The translations under genes were made by a program, and so were the position numbers. Below, piece by piece: positions 48,679-57,862 of a stretch of DNA of 64,000 bases. Position 1 is the first letter of the stretch. Every line of letters starts with the position of its first letter. The DNA comes from Bradyrhizobium sp. Ce-3. GTDB lineage: Bacteria; Pseudomonadota; Alphaproteobacteria; Rhizobiales; Xanthobacteraceae. The stretch lies in the NCBI RefSeq assembly GCF_022835695.1, contig NZ_BQUV01000003.1:186001-250000 (forward strand). Direction: 5' to 3'. The notes below the pieces were generated by a model. It made no database searches, was not told where the DNA came from, and saw only the letters and a program-made list of their open reading frames with translations.

Positions 48679-49881
48679 ATGACTGCAACAGGGGGGACGT
48701 CAGTCCCGCATCTCGACGTCGATCCGTTCGCACTCGACTTCTTCGCCGATCCGTTCCCGACCCATCAGCGGCTGCGCGAGGCCGGGCCGGTGGTCTATCT
48801 CGACAAGTGGAATGTCTATGGCGTGGCGCGCTACGCCGAGGTCCATGCGGTCCTGAACGATCCCGCGACCTTCTGCTCCAGCCGCGGCGTCGGCCTCAGC
48901 GACTTTTCCAAGGAGAAGCCGTGGCGGCCGCCGAGCCTGATCCTGGAGGCCGATCCGCCCGCCCACACCCGAACCCGCGCCGTGCTGAGCACGGTGCTGT
49001 CGGCGACCGTGATGAAGCAGCTTCGCGGGCAGTTTGCCGCCGCCGCCGAGGCCCGCCTCGATGTATTGCTGGAGAAGCGCAGGTTCGACGCGATCGAGGA
49101 CCTTGCCGAAGCCTATCCGTTGTCGATCTTCCCGGATGCGCTCGGCCTGAGGCCGGAGGGCCGTGAGAATTTGCTGCCCTATGCAAGTCTGGTGTTCAAT
49201 GCCTTCGGCCCGCCGAACGAGCTCCGCAAGGAGGCGATCGAGCGCTCGGCACCGCACCAGGCCTATGTTGCCGAGCAGTGCCAGCGCGACAATCTCACCC
49301 CAGGCGGCATCGGCGCCTGCATCCACGCCCATGTCGACAGCGGCGCCATCACCGCAACCGAGGCGCCGCTGCTGGTGCGCTCGCTGCTGTCGGCCGGGCT
49401 CGACACCACCGTCAACGGCATCGGCGCCGCCGTCTACTGCCTCGCGCGCTTCCCCGACCAGTTCGAGAAGCTGCGCGGCGACCCGACCTTGGCGCGTAAC
49501 GCCTTCGAGGAAGCGGTGCGGTTCGAAAGTCCGGTGCAGACCTTCTTCCGCACCACGACCCGTGACGTCGAGCTCAGCGGGGCGAGTATTCCCGAAGGCG
49601 AGAAGGTGCTGATGTTCCTGGCTGCGGCCAACCGTGATCCGCGCCGCTGGGAAGCGCCCGATAGCTACGACATCACGCGCCGCACGTCAGGGCATGTCGG
49701 TTACGGCTCGGGCATCCACATGTGCGTCGGCCAGCTCGTCGCCCGCCTCGAAGGCGAGGTGATGATGGCGGCGCTGGCGCGCCGTGTCGCCCGGATCGAA
49801 ATCACAGGCGAGCCGAAGCGCCTGTTCAACAACACGCTGCGCGGGCTGAACAGCCTGCCGGTCGAGATCACGCCGGCCTGA
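48679..49881 (+). CDS. Cytochrome P450, CYP199A-like
   Basis: The 400-residue P450 has the oxygen-activating I-helix LLSAGLDTTVNGIGAAV (Asp-Thr pair), the ExxR helix FEEAVRFESPVQTFFR and the haem-ligand loop GYGSGIHMCVGQLVARLEGE with the Cys thiolate; the usual Phe at the loop start is Tyr. The sequence style matches CYP199A of Rhodopseudomonas, which O-demethylates 4-methoxybenzoate-type acids. No ferredoxin or reductase gene is adjacent, so electron partners must be elsewhere. It is divergent from marR and followed by an aromatic-type binding protein. Confidence 0.9.
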   Translation: MTATGGTSVPHLDVDPFALDFFADPFPTHQRLREAGPVVYLDKWNVYGVARYAEVHAVLNDPATFCSSRGVGLSDFSKEKPWRPPSLILEADPPAHTRTRAVLSTVLSATVMKQLRGQFAAAAEARLDVLLEKRRFDAIEDLAEAYPLSIFPDALGLRPEGRENLLPYASLVFNAFGPPNELRKEAIERSAPHQAYVAEQCQRDNLTPGGIGACIHAHVDSGAITATEAPLLVRSLLSAGLDTTVNGIGAAVYCLARFPDQFEKLRGDPTLARNAFEEAVRFESPVQTFFRTTTRDVELSGASIPEGEKVLMFLAAANRDPRRWEAPDSYDITRRTSGHVGYGSGIHMCVGQLVARLEGEVMMAALARRVARIEITGEPKRLFNNTLRGLNSLPVEITPA

Positions 49882-49927
49882 CGGGAAACGTGAAGCCGGC
49901 AACAGGTTAGCTGAGGAAAAACGGGGG

Positions 49928-51148
49928 ATGCGATTGATGAAGGGCTTCGGGGTTGGTCTGGCGCTGGCATTGGCCTGCGTCGCGGGCAGCGCAAGCGCGG
50001 AGATATCAGACAATGTCGTGCGCGTCGGTGTGCTCAACGACATTTCCGGCATCTTCCAGGACACCAACGGCATGGGCTCGGTCGAGGCCGCGCGGATGGC
50101 GGCGGAAGACTTCAACGGCGGGGCTAAGGGCATCAAGGTCGAGATCGTCTATGCCGATCACCAGAACAAGGCCGACGTCGGCTCTGCGATCGCGCGCAAA
50201 TGGCTCGATGTCGAAGGCGTCGATGCCATCGTCGACGTGCCGAACTCGGCGGTCGGCCTCGCCGTCAACACCGTGCTGCGCGATTCCAGGATGACGTTCC
50301 TGGCCTCGTCGACCGCGAGCTCCGATCTCACCGGCAAGGCCTGCTCTCCGAACACCATTCAATGGGTCAACGACGCCTGGGCGACCGGCAACACCACCGC
50401 GGCCGCGATGATGCAGCGTGGCGGCAAGGATTGGTATTTCGTGACCGTCGACTACGCGCTCGGCAAGGGCATTGAAGCCGAGGCGACCAACTACATCGAA
50501 AAGCACGGCGGCAAGGTGCTCGGATCGAGCAAGCATCCGCTCGGCACCTCGGACTTCGCGTCCTTCCTGCTGCAGGCGCAGAACTCGAAGGCAAAGGTGA
50601 TCGGCCTTGCCAATGCCGGCGACGACACCATCAACGCGGTGAAGCAGGCGGCCGAGTTCGGCATCCAGGAGGGCGGCCAGACCATGGTGGCGTTCCTGCT
50701 GTTCGTGAACGACGTCCACGGCATGGGCCTCAAGGTCGCGCAGGGCCTGCAGCTGCTCGAAGCGTTCTACTGGGACATGAATGACGACACCCGCGCATTC
50801 GCAAAGCGCTTTGCCGCGCGGCCCGGCATGAACGGCAAGATGCCGAGCGGCAACCAGGCCGGCGTCTATGCGTCGACGCTCGCCTATCTCAACGCGGTCG
50901 CGGCCACCGGCAGCGACGATGCCAAGGTCGTGGTGCCGCAGATGAAGACCTTCAAGGGCAAGGACAAACTGTTCGGCGACACCACGATCCGCCAGGACGG
51001 TCGCGTCATCCACCCGATGTATCTGTTCGAGGTGAAGAAGCCGGAGGAGTCGAAGTACCCCTACGACTATTACAAGCTGATCGCGACCATCCCGGCCGAG
51101 CAGGCATTCCGGCCGCTGGCCGATGGCGGGTGCTCGCTGGTGAAGTGA
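49928..51148 (+). CDS. LivK/aromatic-acid-type periplasmic binding protein
   Basis: The 406-residue protein has a signal peptide (MKGFGVGLALALACVAGSAS) and a type I binding-protein fold: VRVGVLNDISGIFQDTNGMG, VEIVYADHQNKADVGSAIAR, DWYFVTVDYALGKGIEAEA. Proteins of this group in related bacteria bind aromatic acids such as coumarate or benzoates. It follows the P450 by 46 bases, suggesting co-transcription. No permease follows; it may share a LivHMGF importer. Start codon 49928 or 49937. Confidence 0.88.
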   Translation: MRLMKGFGVGLALALACVAGSASAEISDNVVRVGVLNDISGIFQDTNGMGSVEAARMAAEDFNGGAKGIKVEIVYADHQNKADVGSAIARKWLDVEGVDAIVDVPNSAVGLAVNTVLRDSRMTFLASSTASSDLTGKACSPNTIQWVNDAWATGNTTAAAMMQRGGKDWYFVTVDYALGKGIEAEATNYIEKHGGKVLGSSKHPLGTSDFASFLLQAQNSKAKVIGLANAGDDTINAVKQAAEFGIQEGGQTMVAFLLFVNDVHGMGLKVAQGLQLLEAFYWDMNDDTRAFAKRFAARPGMNGKMPSGNQAGVYASTLAYLNAVAATGSDDAKVVVPQMKTFKGKDKLFGDTTIRQDGRVIHPMYLFEVKKPEESKYPYDYYKLIATIPAEQAFRPLADGGCSLVK

Positions 51149-51167
51149 GTGGCTGGCCGCGCGTGCT

Positions 51168-51355
51168 TCATCCTCCCCTGGAGGGGTCGAGACGAGCGAA
51201 GCTCGCTCTGGGATCGGTTCGCATGGAATGCGAGCCGAGGTGGGGTGAAGGTCCCTCCAGTCAAACAGTGCCCGCGTTGAGAGATCACCCCACCCCGGAT
51301 CGCACGTCGCTTCGCTCGTTGCGATCCGACCCTCCCCCTCCAGGGGAGGGTGAAG
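51168..51355. repeat. Paired inverted repeat CTTCATCCTCCCCTGGAGG...CCTCCAGGGGAGGGTGAAG
   Basis: The outer arms pair over about 18 bases, with inner arms GAGCGAAGCTCGCTCTGGGA and CGCACGTCGCTTCGCTCG. It fills the 254-base gap between the convergent binding-protein and cysteine-hydrolase genes. Confidence 0.75.
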
Positions 51356-51402
51356 AAGGTGAGATCTCTCCGCGGGGCATACTAAGTTGAACCACTATTC
51401 AG

Positions 51403-52056
51403 CTATGCCGCCTTCGAACTTGCGGCCTTCACCCTCCCCAGCATCTCGGCCGCCGTCATCACATGCGCGGTCGAGAACGCGAGGATCGTCAGCGTGGCGC
51501 GATGCACCTCTTCGGCTGATAGTGCGCCCTGGCCGACGTCGGGATAGTCGAAGGTGCCGGTCGCGTCCGACAGGAAGACGACCTTGTAATTGTGGAACAT
51601 GGCGTCGCGCGCGGTGGCGTGGCAGCAATTCTCGGTGGTCGTCCCCGAGATGATCACCGTCGTGATGCCCCATTCGCGCAGGATGAGGTCGAGGTCGGTG
51701 GCGAAGAAGGCGCTGTAGCGGTGCTTCTTGATGACGTGCTCGCCGGGCGCGGGAGCAAGGTCGTTGAAGATCTCGACGCCCGCGGTGCCGTCGACCAGCG
51801 ACGAGCGGTCGGCGATCGGACCATAGAGATCGTCATAGAGCCCCATGTCGCTGCCGTCGCGCCGATGCACATGCGCGGTGTAGACGACGCGGATGCCCTT
51901 GTCGCGGCAGGCCTTCAGGGTCTGCGCCAGCCGCGGCACCATGGCGGCGGCCTGCGCCGAGCGCAGCTTGGCGCCCTCGGCCACGAAATCGTTTTGCATA
52001 TCGACCACGATCATGACGGTGCGGGCGGGGTCGATGACGTCGCATTGGTAGCCCAT
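51403..52056 (-). CDS. Isochorismatase-like cysteine hydrolase
   Basis: The 217-residue protein has the family triad: Asp19 (IVVDMQNDF), Lys111 (IKKHRYSAFFATDLD) and Cys144 (TTENCCHATARDAMF). Such enzymes hydrolyse amide or vinyl-ether bonds; ureidoacrylate, biuret and N-carbamoyl hydrolases belong here, and the region around Cys is closest in style to ureido-type amidases. It is divergent from an AraC regulator. A link to allophanate production for AtzF is conceivable but unsupported by position. Confidence 0.85.
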   Translation of the reverse strand: MGYQCDVIDPARTVMIVVDMQNDFVAEGAKLRSAQAAAMVPRLAQTLKACRDKGIRVVYTAHVHRRDGSDMGLYDDLYGPIADRSSLVDGTAGVEIFNDLAPAPGEHVIKKHRYSAFFATDLDLILREWGITTVIISGTTTENCCHATARDAMFHNYKVVFLSDATGTFDYPDVGQGALSAEEVHRATLTILAFSTAHVMTAAEMLGRVKAASSKAA

Positions 52057-52205
52057 CTGGTGTCTCCTCTCCTGTGGGAGACATTTTCTACCTCCGCCGC
52101 GGCGGCCGTTCTTGGCTGCGCTGGCCAGTCGCTGGACTCTGCTTGCCAGAAGGGAGGGCTCGACGCAGAATGTCCCGCTGCCGGGTTGGGCGGGAGCGAG
52201 GTCCG

Positions 52206-53156
52206 ATGCAGACCCCAGATCATACAGTCGTCGCGCAAACGCTGGTCGCGCCGGGTGACAGCTTCGACCGCTGGCATCACGTCACCTGCCGCGAATTCTC
52301 GCTGACCGAATGTCGCCGCGTCGCCGACGAGGCGTTTGCCGCATCGATTTCGATCCGCCATTTCGGCCCGCTTGCGATCAACGACATCTGGTCGTCGACG
52401 CCGGCCGCCGACCGCATCCGGGTGATGCGCAGCGTGGGTGACGTCCGCCGCGACCCGCGCGACTATTTCATGTTGTGGCTCACCTTGCGCGGCGAGGTCA
52501 GCTTCGCGCAGGGCGGCCGCGAGGTGCGCATGCGCCGCGGCGATCTCATGCTGCATGACCAGGCGCAGCCGTTCACGCTCGAATTCGCGCCCAGCGCGCG
52601 TTCGATCATGGTGTCGATCCCGCGGCCGCTGCTGCTCGCGCGGCTGCCGGATGCGCATCGGCTGACGGCACGGCGGGTCGGCAATGCGTCGAAAGTGGGC
52701 GCGCTGGCGGGATCGCTGATCCGGCAGCTGACACGCATCGATGACGAGGCCGGGCCCGCTGCGACAAGGCTTGGCGCCTCAATGCTCGATATCTTCGCGA
52801 CCACGCTGCAGACCGAGCTGACGGGCGACGTGCCGCCGCACGGCGACGAACGGCTGGCGCGGGTCAAGGCCTACATGCTGGCCAATCTGGACGACCCCGA
52901 GCTCGATCTCGATGCGATCGCCACGGCGCAGCACATGGCGCCGCGCACGCTCAATCGGCTGTTCGCGCGCGAAGGCACGACGCCGATCCGCTGGCTCTGG
53001 CAGCAGCGCCTCGCGGGTGCCTACCAGGCGCTGGCCGAGCGGCGCTTCAGCCATGTCACCGATGCGGCGCTCAGCTTCGGCTTCAGCGACGTCTCGCATT
53101 TCAGCCGCGCCTTCAAGGCCCCGTTCGGCCGCTCGCCGCATCAGGTGATGGGGTGA
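52206..53156 (+). CDS. AraC-family transcriptional regulator
   Basis: The 316-residue regulator has an N-terminal AraC-binding-like cupin-type domain (YFMLWLTLRGEVSFAQGG; MRRGDLMLHDQAQPFTLEF) and a C-terminal double helix-turn-helix (LDAIATAQHMAPRTLNRLFA; VTDAALSFGFSDVSHFSRAF). The ATG at 52206 follows GCGAGG. It is divergent from the cysteine hydrolase across 149 bases and probably activates it. Confidence 0.88.
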   Translation: MQTPDHTVVAQTLVAPGDSFDRWHHVTCREFSLTECRRVADEAFAASISIRHFGPLAINDIWSSTPAADRIRVMRSVGDVRRDPRDYFMLWLTLRGEVSFAQGGREVRMRRGDLMLHDQAQPFTLEFAPSARSIMVSIPRPLLLARLPDAHRLTARRVGNASKVGALAGSLIRQLTRIDDEAGPAATRLGASMLDIFATTLQTELTGDVPPHGDERLARVKAYMLANLDDPELDLDAIATAQHMAPRTLNRLFAREGTTPIRWLWQQRLAGAYQALAERRFSHVTDAALSFGFSDVSHFSRAFKAPFGRSPHQVMG

Positions 53157-53174
53157 GGGCGGAGCGACCTCACC

Positions 53175-54842
53175 TCACGGCGCGCAGGAGAAGCTCGACG
53201 CCGCGGTGACCGGTCCAGCCCTGTAGTGCGGCCAGGCCGGCCAGCGGCACAGCGGCAGCGCGCGCAGTGTGTCGAAGCCCGGCGCCTGCAGCTTCTGCTC
53301 CGTCACTTCCAGGTCGCCGGGCGCCTTGCCGTTCTCGACCCAGTCGACCAGCACGGTCAGCATATCGACATTGGCGGGTGCGCCGGAGCCGACATGGTCG
53401 ACGCCGGGCGCGGTGTAGAGCCGGGCGAACTCCGCGGCCTTGTCCTTGCCGAGCGTCTTCTCGACGTTCTCGAAGTAGCGGATGCCGGCATAGGGGCTTT
53501 GCGCGTAGTCGGCCATGTGCTCGAGCATCATGAGCTTGCCGCCGTGGGCGTGGAAGCGGCTGAGGTCCGGATCGGTGGAATCCATCAACGCGGAGACTTG
53601 CAGCACGCGCGCCTTGTGGTCCTCCAGCTTGTAGGTCGTGACGTCGAGCTTCGGATCGCGGGCGAAGACATATTGAATGCCGCCGGCGCCGTAGATCCAG
53701 GCGATGCCGTTGGTCGGAGCCGGTGGCTGCGCCGGCGCCGTGGTGCCGAGCCACCACGCGCTCCAGCCGCCGGTCGGGCCGAACGCCGGCGTGTTCTCGC
53801 CGGATACACCCCAGCCCGGATAGTCGTCGAGCCCGTTGGCGAGCGGGAAGGAGAATTTGTACGGCGCATGCAGCGTCTCGATCGCAGCAATCTGCTTGCC
53901 GGTCAGGCAGTCGTCGCCGCTCTGCCCCGCGGCGCATGCCAGCGTGGCCGGCTTGAACGCGGCCTTGCAGCTGACGGGGTCCTGCACCAGTGCGTCGTCG
54001 GAGCCGTCCTGCGTGTCGCAAGCCTTCAGCACGGCGTCGGCTACGAGCTTGACCTGCGCCGGCCTGATCCAGCCCTCGCCCATGGTCACGAGGCCGGAGC
54101 GGGTGCCGGCGTGCTGCAATCCGACCCAGTTGATCACGGGGACGCGCGCGAAGATGCCGTCGAAATCGTCGGGGTAGCGCTGCGCCATGGTCAGCGCCTC
54201 ACGGCCGCCTTCGGACGATCCCATGAAATACATCTTCGCCGGCGGCTTGCCGTAGGCGCGCACGATCAGCGCCCGCGCAGCGTCGCGCACCTTCTTGTAA
54301 GCCTTGTGCGAAAAATTCTCGAACGCCTCGTCGTTCAGCGCGAACAGCTGAGGCGGCTCGCCGGGCTTCTGTTCGTGGCCGGAATCGGTGCCGTAAGTGG
54401 CGAAGCCGAGCGCCAGCGGCGAGGGCTTGTCGAATGGATAGGCCGGCGGCAGGCCGAGGCCCGTGATCAGGACGCCGTTGAAGCCGCCGCCGCCATATTG
54501 CAGCGAACGGCCATTCCACTCGACCGGCAGGTTGACCTCGAACTTGATCGGCGGCGCCGCGGGGTCGGTGGGATCGATATGCCCGAGCACTTTGCAGAAG
54601 GCGGGATTGGCCGGGACGACGCGGCCGGCCGGTGTCGGCGCCTTCTCGGCGACTGCGAGCGGCGATGGTGCCTGAAGCGTGGCGCTGTCGATCTTGATCG
54701 CGCCATCGGCGGAGCCGGCAAGGCCGCCGCAGATTGCCGCGGGATCGCCGGTCATTGCCGTCGCGGATGCGGAGGAGGCGCACGACATCAACGTGACAAA
54801 CGAAGCCGCGAACGCCCATAGGCGCGCATCGATCCGCATCAT
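53175..54842 (-). CDS. Tannase/feruloyl-esterase family hydrolase, secreted
   Basis: The roughly 555-residue protein has a signal peptide (RLWAFAASFVTLMSCASSAS) and an alpha/beta hydrolase body with the nucleophile motif YFMGSSEGGREALT and the catalytic His in APGVDHVGSG. Family members free ferulate or gallate from esters outside the cytoplasm. The usual Cys next to the Ser (GCS) and after the His (HC) are both replaced (GSS, HV), so the bridging disulfide is absent. The start at 54842 follows GGGGGG; a candidate operator at 54862 would otherwise be coding. Confidence 0.87.
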   Translation of the reverse strand: MMRIDARLWAFAASFVTLMSCASSASATAMTGDPAAICGGLAGSADGAIKIDSATLQAPSPLAVAEKAPTPAGRVVPANPAFCKVLGHIDPTDPAAPPIKFEVNLPVEWNGRSLQYGGGGFNGVLITGLGLPPAYPFDKPSPLALGFATYGTDSGHEQKPGEPPQLFALNDEAFENFSHKAYKKVRDAARALIVRAYGKPPAKMYFMGSSEGGREALTMAQRYPDDFDGIFARVPVINWVGLQHAGTRSGLVTMGEGWIRPAQVKLVADAVLKACDTQDGSDDALVQDPVSCKAAFKPATLACAAGQSGDDCLTGKQIAAIETLHAPYKFSFPLANGLDDYPGWGVSGENTPAFGPTGGWSAWWLGTTAPAQPPAPTNGIAWIYGAGGIQYVFARDPKLDVTTYKLEDHKARVLQVSALMDSTDPDLSRFHAHGGKLMMLEHMADYAQSPYAGIRYFENVEKTLGKDKAAEFARLYTAPGVDHVGSGAPANVDMLTVLVDWVENGKAPGDLEVTEQKLQAPGFDTLRALPLCRWPAWPHYRAGPVTAASSFSCAP

Positions 54843-54861
54843 TTCCCCCCATACACATATT

Positions 54862-54875
54862 GTTGCTATGGCAAG
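54862..54875. promoter_or_regulatory. Candidate operator GTTGC-TATG-GCAAG before the feruloyl-esterase-like gene
   Basis: The site shares 13 of 14 bases with the perfect palindrome at 47907-47920. It lies 20 bases upstream of the start at 54842. Confidence 0.55.
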
Positions 54876-54916
54876 TATTTCACGCGCGGGGTCAGTGCAC
54901 AATGGTCGAACGCAGT

Positions 54917-54964
54917 TCCGTCACCCTGGGGAGCGCGCTCTTGCGCGCGTCTCAGGATGACGGA
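54917..54964. repeat. Palindromic repeat TCCGTCA...TGACGGA
   Basis: A hairpin with an inner GCGCGCTCTTGCGCGC stem lies 35 bases after the NDH-2 stop and may terminate it. Confidence 0.65.
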
Positions 54965-54998
54965 GATAGAGTGAGCGCGCGCAACATTCCGAGCGACG

Positions 54999-56273
54999 CT
55001 ACTGCGCGACCTTGCTGCTGCCTTGGGTGATCAGCCGCGCGGCGCGCTGGTCGCGGGTGTGGATCCAGAGCCAGTTCATCGCCACCGCGATCCGGTGGCG
55101 CACGCCGATCAGGAAGTAGATGTGGGCGAGGCCCCAGATCCACCATGCCAGTGAGCCGCGCAGCTTGAGCCAGCCGAAATCGATCACCGCCTTCTTCTTG
55201 CCGATCTGCGCGAGGCTGCCGGCATGCTTGTAGCGGAACGGCGGCAGCGTCTTGCCGTCGAGCCGCGCCTTGATCAGTGCGGCGACGTAGCGCCCCTCCT
55301 GCTTGGCGGCCGGCGCGATGCCGGGCACCGGATTGCCGTCCGGACCCTTGATGGTGACGGTGTCGCCGACCGCGAAGATGTCGGGATGGCCCGGCACGGT
55401 CAAATCGGGCTCGACCTGCAGCCGGTGGGCGCGGTCCGCCGGCGCGTTCAGCCATTCGGCGGCGCGCGAGGCGCGCACGCCGGCGGCCCAGACGATGGTG
55501 CGTGCCTCCAGCCGCTTGCCGCCGAACACCACGCCGTCGGCGGAGCACTCGGTGACCGGCTGGCCCAGCATCACCTCGACGCCGAGTTTTTCCAGCGACG
55601 CCTGCGCATAGGCCGAGAGATCGTCCGGGAAGCCGGCCAGCACGCGCGGCCCTGCTTCGATCAGCACCACGCGCGCCTTGCGCGTGTCGATATGACGGAA
55701 GTCCTGCGGCAGCGTGTCCTGGGCGAGGTCGGCGATGGTGCCGGCCATCTCGACCCCGGTCGGCCCGGCGCCGATCACGACAAAGGTGAGCAGCGCGGCG
55801 CGCATCTCCGCGTCGGTCTCGCGCTCGGCGCGCTCGAACGCGACCAGGATGCGCCGCCGCAGCGTGGTCGCGTCCTCCAGCGTCTTCAGGCCCGGGGCGA
55901 ACGGCTCCCATTCGTCATGGCCGAAATAGGCGTGGCGCGCGCCGGTGGCGAGGATCAGCGTGTCGTAGGGAACGCTGCCGCCGTCGTCGAGCTGCACGGT
56001 CTTCGCCGCTGCGTCGACGCCGCAGACATTGGCGAACAGCGTCGTCACCTCGGGCCGGTCACGCAGCAGATAGCGGATCGGCCAGGCGATCTCGCTGGTT
56101 GCCAGCGACGCGGTCGCGACCTGGTAGAGCAGCGGCTGGAACAGATGATGGTTACGGCGGTCGATCAGCGTGATCTCGACCGGCACGCCGGCGAGGCCGA
56201 AGGCGGCTTCCAGCCCGCCGAAGCCGGCGCCGACGATCACCACGCGATGAGGTTTGGCCGGCGCTTGCGTCAT
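54999..56273 (-). CDS. ndh: Type II NADH dehydrogenase-like FAD oxidoreductase
   Basis: The 424-residue protein has an N-terminal FAD site (VVIVGAGFGGLEAAFGLAG), quinone-region motif RNHHLFQPLLYQVATASL, a second GAGPTGVEMAG NAD-binding site, and GDTVTIKGPDG. The C-terminus is hydrophobic (WWIWGLAHIYFLIG), consistent with membrane attachment. NDH-2 passes electrons from NADH to quinone without proton pumping. It stands alone. Confidence 0.92.
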   Translation of the reverse strand: MTQAPAKPHRVVIVGAGFGGLEAAFGLAGVPVEITLIDRRNHHLFQPLLYQVATASLATSEIAWPIRYLLRDRPEVTTLFANVCGVDAAAKTVQLDDGGSVPYDTLILATGARHAYFGHDEWEPFAPGLKTLEDATTLRRRILVAFERAERETDAEMRAALLTFVVIGAGPTGVEMAGTIADLAQDTLPQDFRHIDTRKARVVLIEAGPRVLAGFPDDLSAYAQASLEKLGVEVMLGQPVTECSADGVVFGGKRLEARTIVWAAGVRASRAAEWLNAPADRAHRLQVEPDLTVPGHPDIFAVGDTVTIKGPDGNPVPGIAPAAKQEGRYVAALIKARLDGKTLPPFRYKHAGSLAQIGKKKAVIDFGWLKLRGSLAWWIWGLAHIYFLIGVRHRIAVAMNWLWIHTRDQRAARLITQGSSKVAQ

Positions 56274-56388
56274 CTGATGTCGCCCTCGGTTTCGAACGGC
56301 TTCGTCGTCCGATTATGTAATCATTCGCGGCCTCATTCCAACACGAAATGCCCGATCGCCCGATAGCGAAACCCGATCACTGCACGCG

Positions 56389-57795
56389 TCACGCATCCTG
56401 CGGCGCGGCCGCGGCGACGACGCGCCGCCGCACCGGCAGGAACAATCCCGCCACCGCGCCGGCGAATGACAGCGTTGCCGCAAGGCTCATCGCCGCAGCG
56501 AATCCATTCGCGAAATGTCCGGATGAATCGGCCGCGCCGTTGGCCGAGAAGCTCGCGACCAGTGCGGCGATGCCGAACATCCCGCCGAGGAAGCGGCCCA
56601 TGTTGAAGATACCGGATGCCTTGCCCATCTCGCTGACCGCAACCGCACTCAGCACCGCGTTCTGCGCGGCCGGCATTGCCATCGAGACACCGACGCCGGC
56701 GAGCACCGCCGGTGCGACCAGCGCGGAATAGGGCACGATGGGGCTCGCGATCTCGCCGATCCAGCCGAGCCCGATCGCCTGCATCAGGAGGCCGGCGACG
56801 ACAAGCGTGCGTTCGCCGAACCGGTCGACCACGGCGCCGGCGATCGGCGCCGTGACGAACAGCGTCGCGGTCCATGGCAGCAAACGCAAGCCAGCGCCGA
56901 AGGCGTCGAAGCCGAGCGCGATCTGCAGGAACTGCGGCAGCAGGAACAGCGTGCCGTACATCGCGGCGTAGAACAGCACGCTCGCGGCCATGCCGGATGC
57001 GAACGGTCGTGCCGCGAACAGCCGCATCGGCACCATCGGGCTCGTCGCGCGCAACTCCCACAGCACGAACGTCACGGCGAGTGCGACGCCCGCGATCAGC
57101 GCGCCGGCCACTTCCGCGCTGGCCCATCCGACCGCGTTGCCGCGCAGCAGGCCCCAGACCAGCGCCAGCGCCGCCAGTGCGACCAGCGTCAATCCGGCGA
57201 CGTCGAGCGGCGCCGTCGGCCCGAAACTTTCGCGCAGGCGCGCCATCACGAGCGCAATCGCGACGAGGCCGATCGGCAGGTTGATCCAGAAGATCCAGCG
57301 CCAGCCGAGATGCTCGGTGATGAAGCCGCCGATCGCGGGGCCGATGATCAGCGCGCATCCGGTGATGCCGCTGAAAATGCCGAGGGCGCGGGCGCGCTCC
57401 TCGCGGCCGAATGCGCCGCTCAGGATCGCCATCGCCAGCGGCATCACCAACGCCGCGCCGGCGCCCTGCAGAGCCCGCGCCGCGATCAATGCCGCGGCGT
57501 TGCCGGCCAGCGCGCAGGCAACTGAGGCCAGGACGAACAGGCCGATCCCGGCCGCGAACATCCGCCGCCGCCCGAAACGGTCGCCGAGCGCCGCGCCGGT
57601 CAACAGCAGCACCGCGAAGGTCAAATTGAAGGCGTTGACGGTCCATTGCAGCGTCTCCACGGCGCTGCCGAAATCGGCGCGGATGGTGGCAAAGGCGGTG
57701 GTCATGATCATGGCGTCCAGCGCCATCATGAAGGATGCCAGTGCGGTGAGGCCGAGCACCCAGCGCTGTTCGGTGCGCTGTTCAGGGGTCTGCAT
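56389..57795 (-). CDS. MFS drug-efflux type transporter (DHA2, 14 TM)
   Basis: The 468-residue protein has about 14 hydrophobic segments and DHA2 motifs: LDAMIMTTAFATIRADF in the first helix, motif A-like LGDRFGRRRMF, motif C-like GPAIGGFITEHLGWRWIFWI. It probably exports toxic organic compounds with proton antiport. The ATG at 57795 precedes the first helix. It is divergent from the small ABM-like/ECF operon across a 193-base region with an unusual stem-loop. Confidence 0.9.
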   Translation of the reverse strand: MQTPEQRTEQRWVLGLTALASFMMALDAMIMTTAFATIRADFGSAVETLQWTVNAFNLTFAVLLLTGAALGDRFGRRRMFAAGIGLFVLASVACALAGNAAALIAARALQGAGAALVMPLAMAILSGAFGREERARALGIFSGITGCALIIGPAIGGFITEHLGWRWIFWINLPIGLVAIALVMARLRESFGPTAPLDVAGLTLVALAALALVWGLLRGNAVGWASAEVAGALIAGVALAVTFVLWELRATSPMVPMRLFAARPFASGMAASVLFYAAMYGTLFLLPQFLQIALGFDAFGAGLRLLPWTATLFVTAPIAGAVVDRFGERTLVVAGLLMQAIGLGWIGEIASPIVPYSALVAPAVLAGVGVSMAMPAAQNAVLSAVAVSEMGKASGIFNMGRFLGGMFGIAALVASFSANGAADSSGHFANGFAAAMSLAATLSFAGAVAGLFLPVRRRVVAAAAPQDA

Positions 57796-57862
57796 GGTGG
57801 TTCTCCGTTGGCCCGCCGCGGGCTTGCGGCGCGCTTCGCAGGCCAGGACGAACCGGAGCGGG

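Noticed and set aside
51403-52056. Cysteine hydrolase as a biuret hydrolase (BiuH)
   Set aside because: The Cys region reads TENCCHATARDA, which does not resemble the biuret hydrolase pattern that I recall; only the superfamily is supported.
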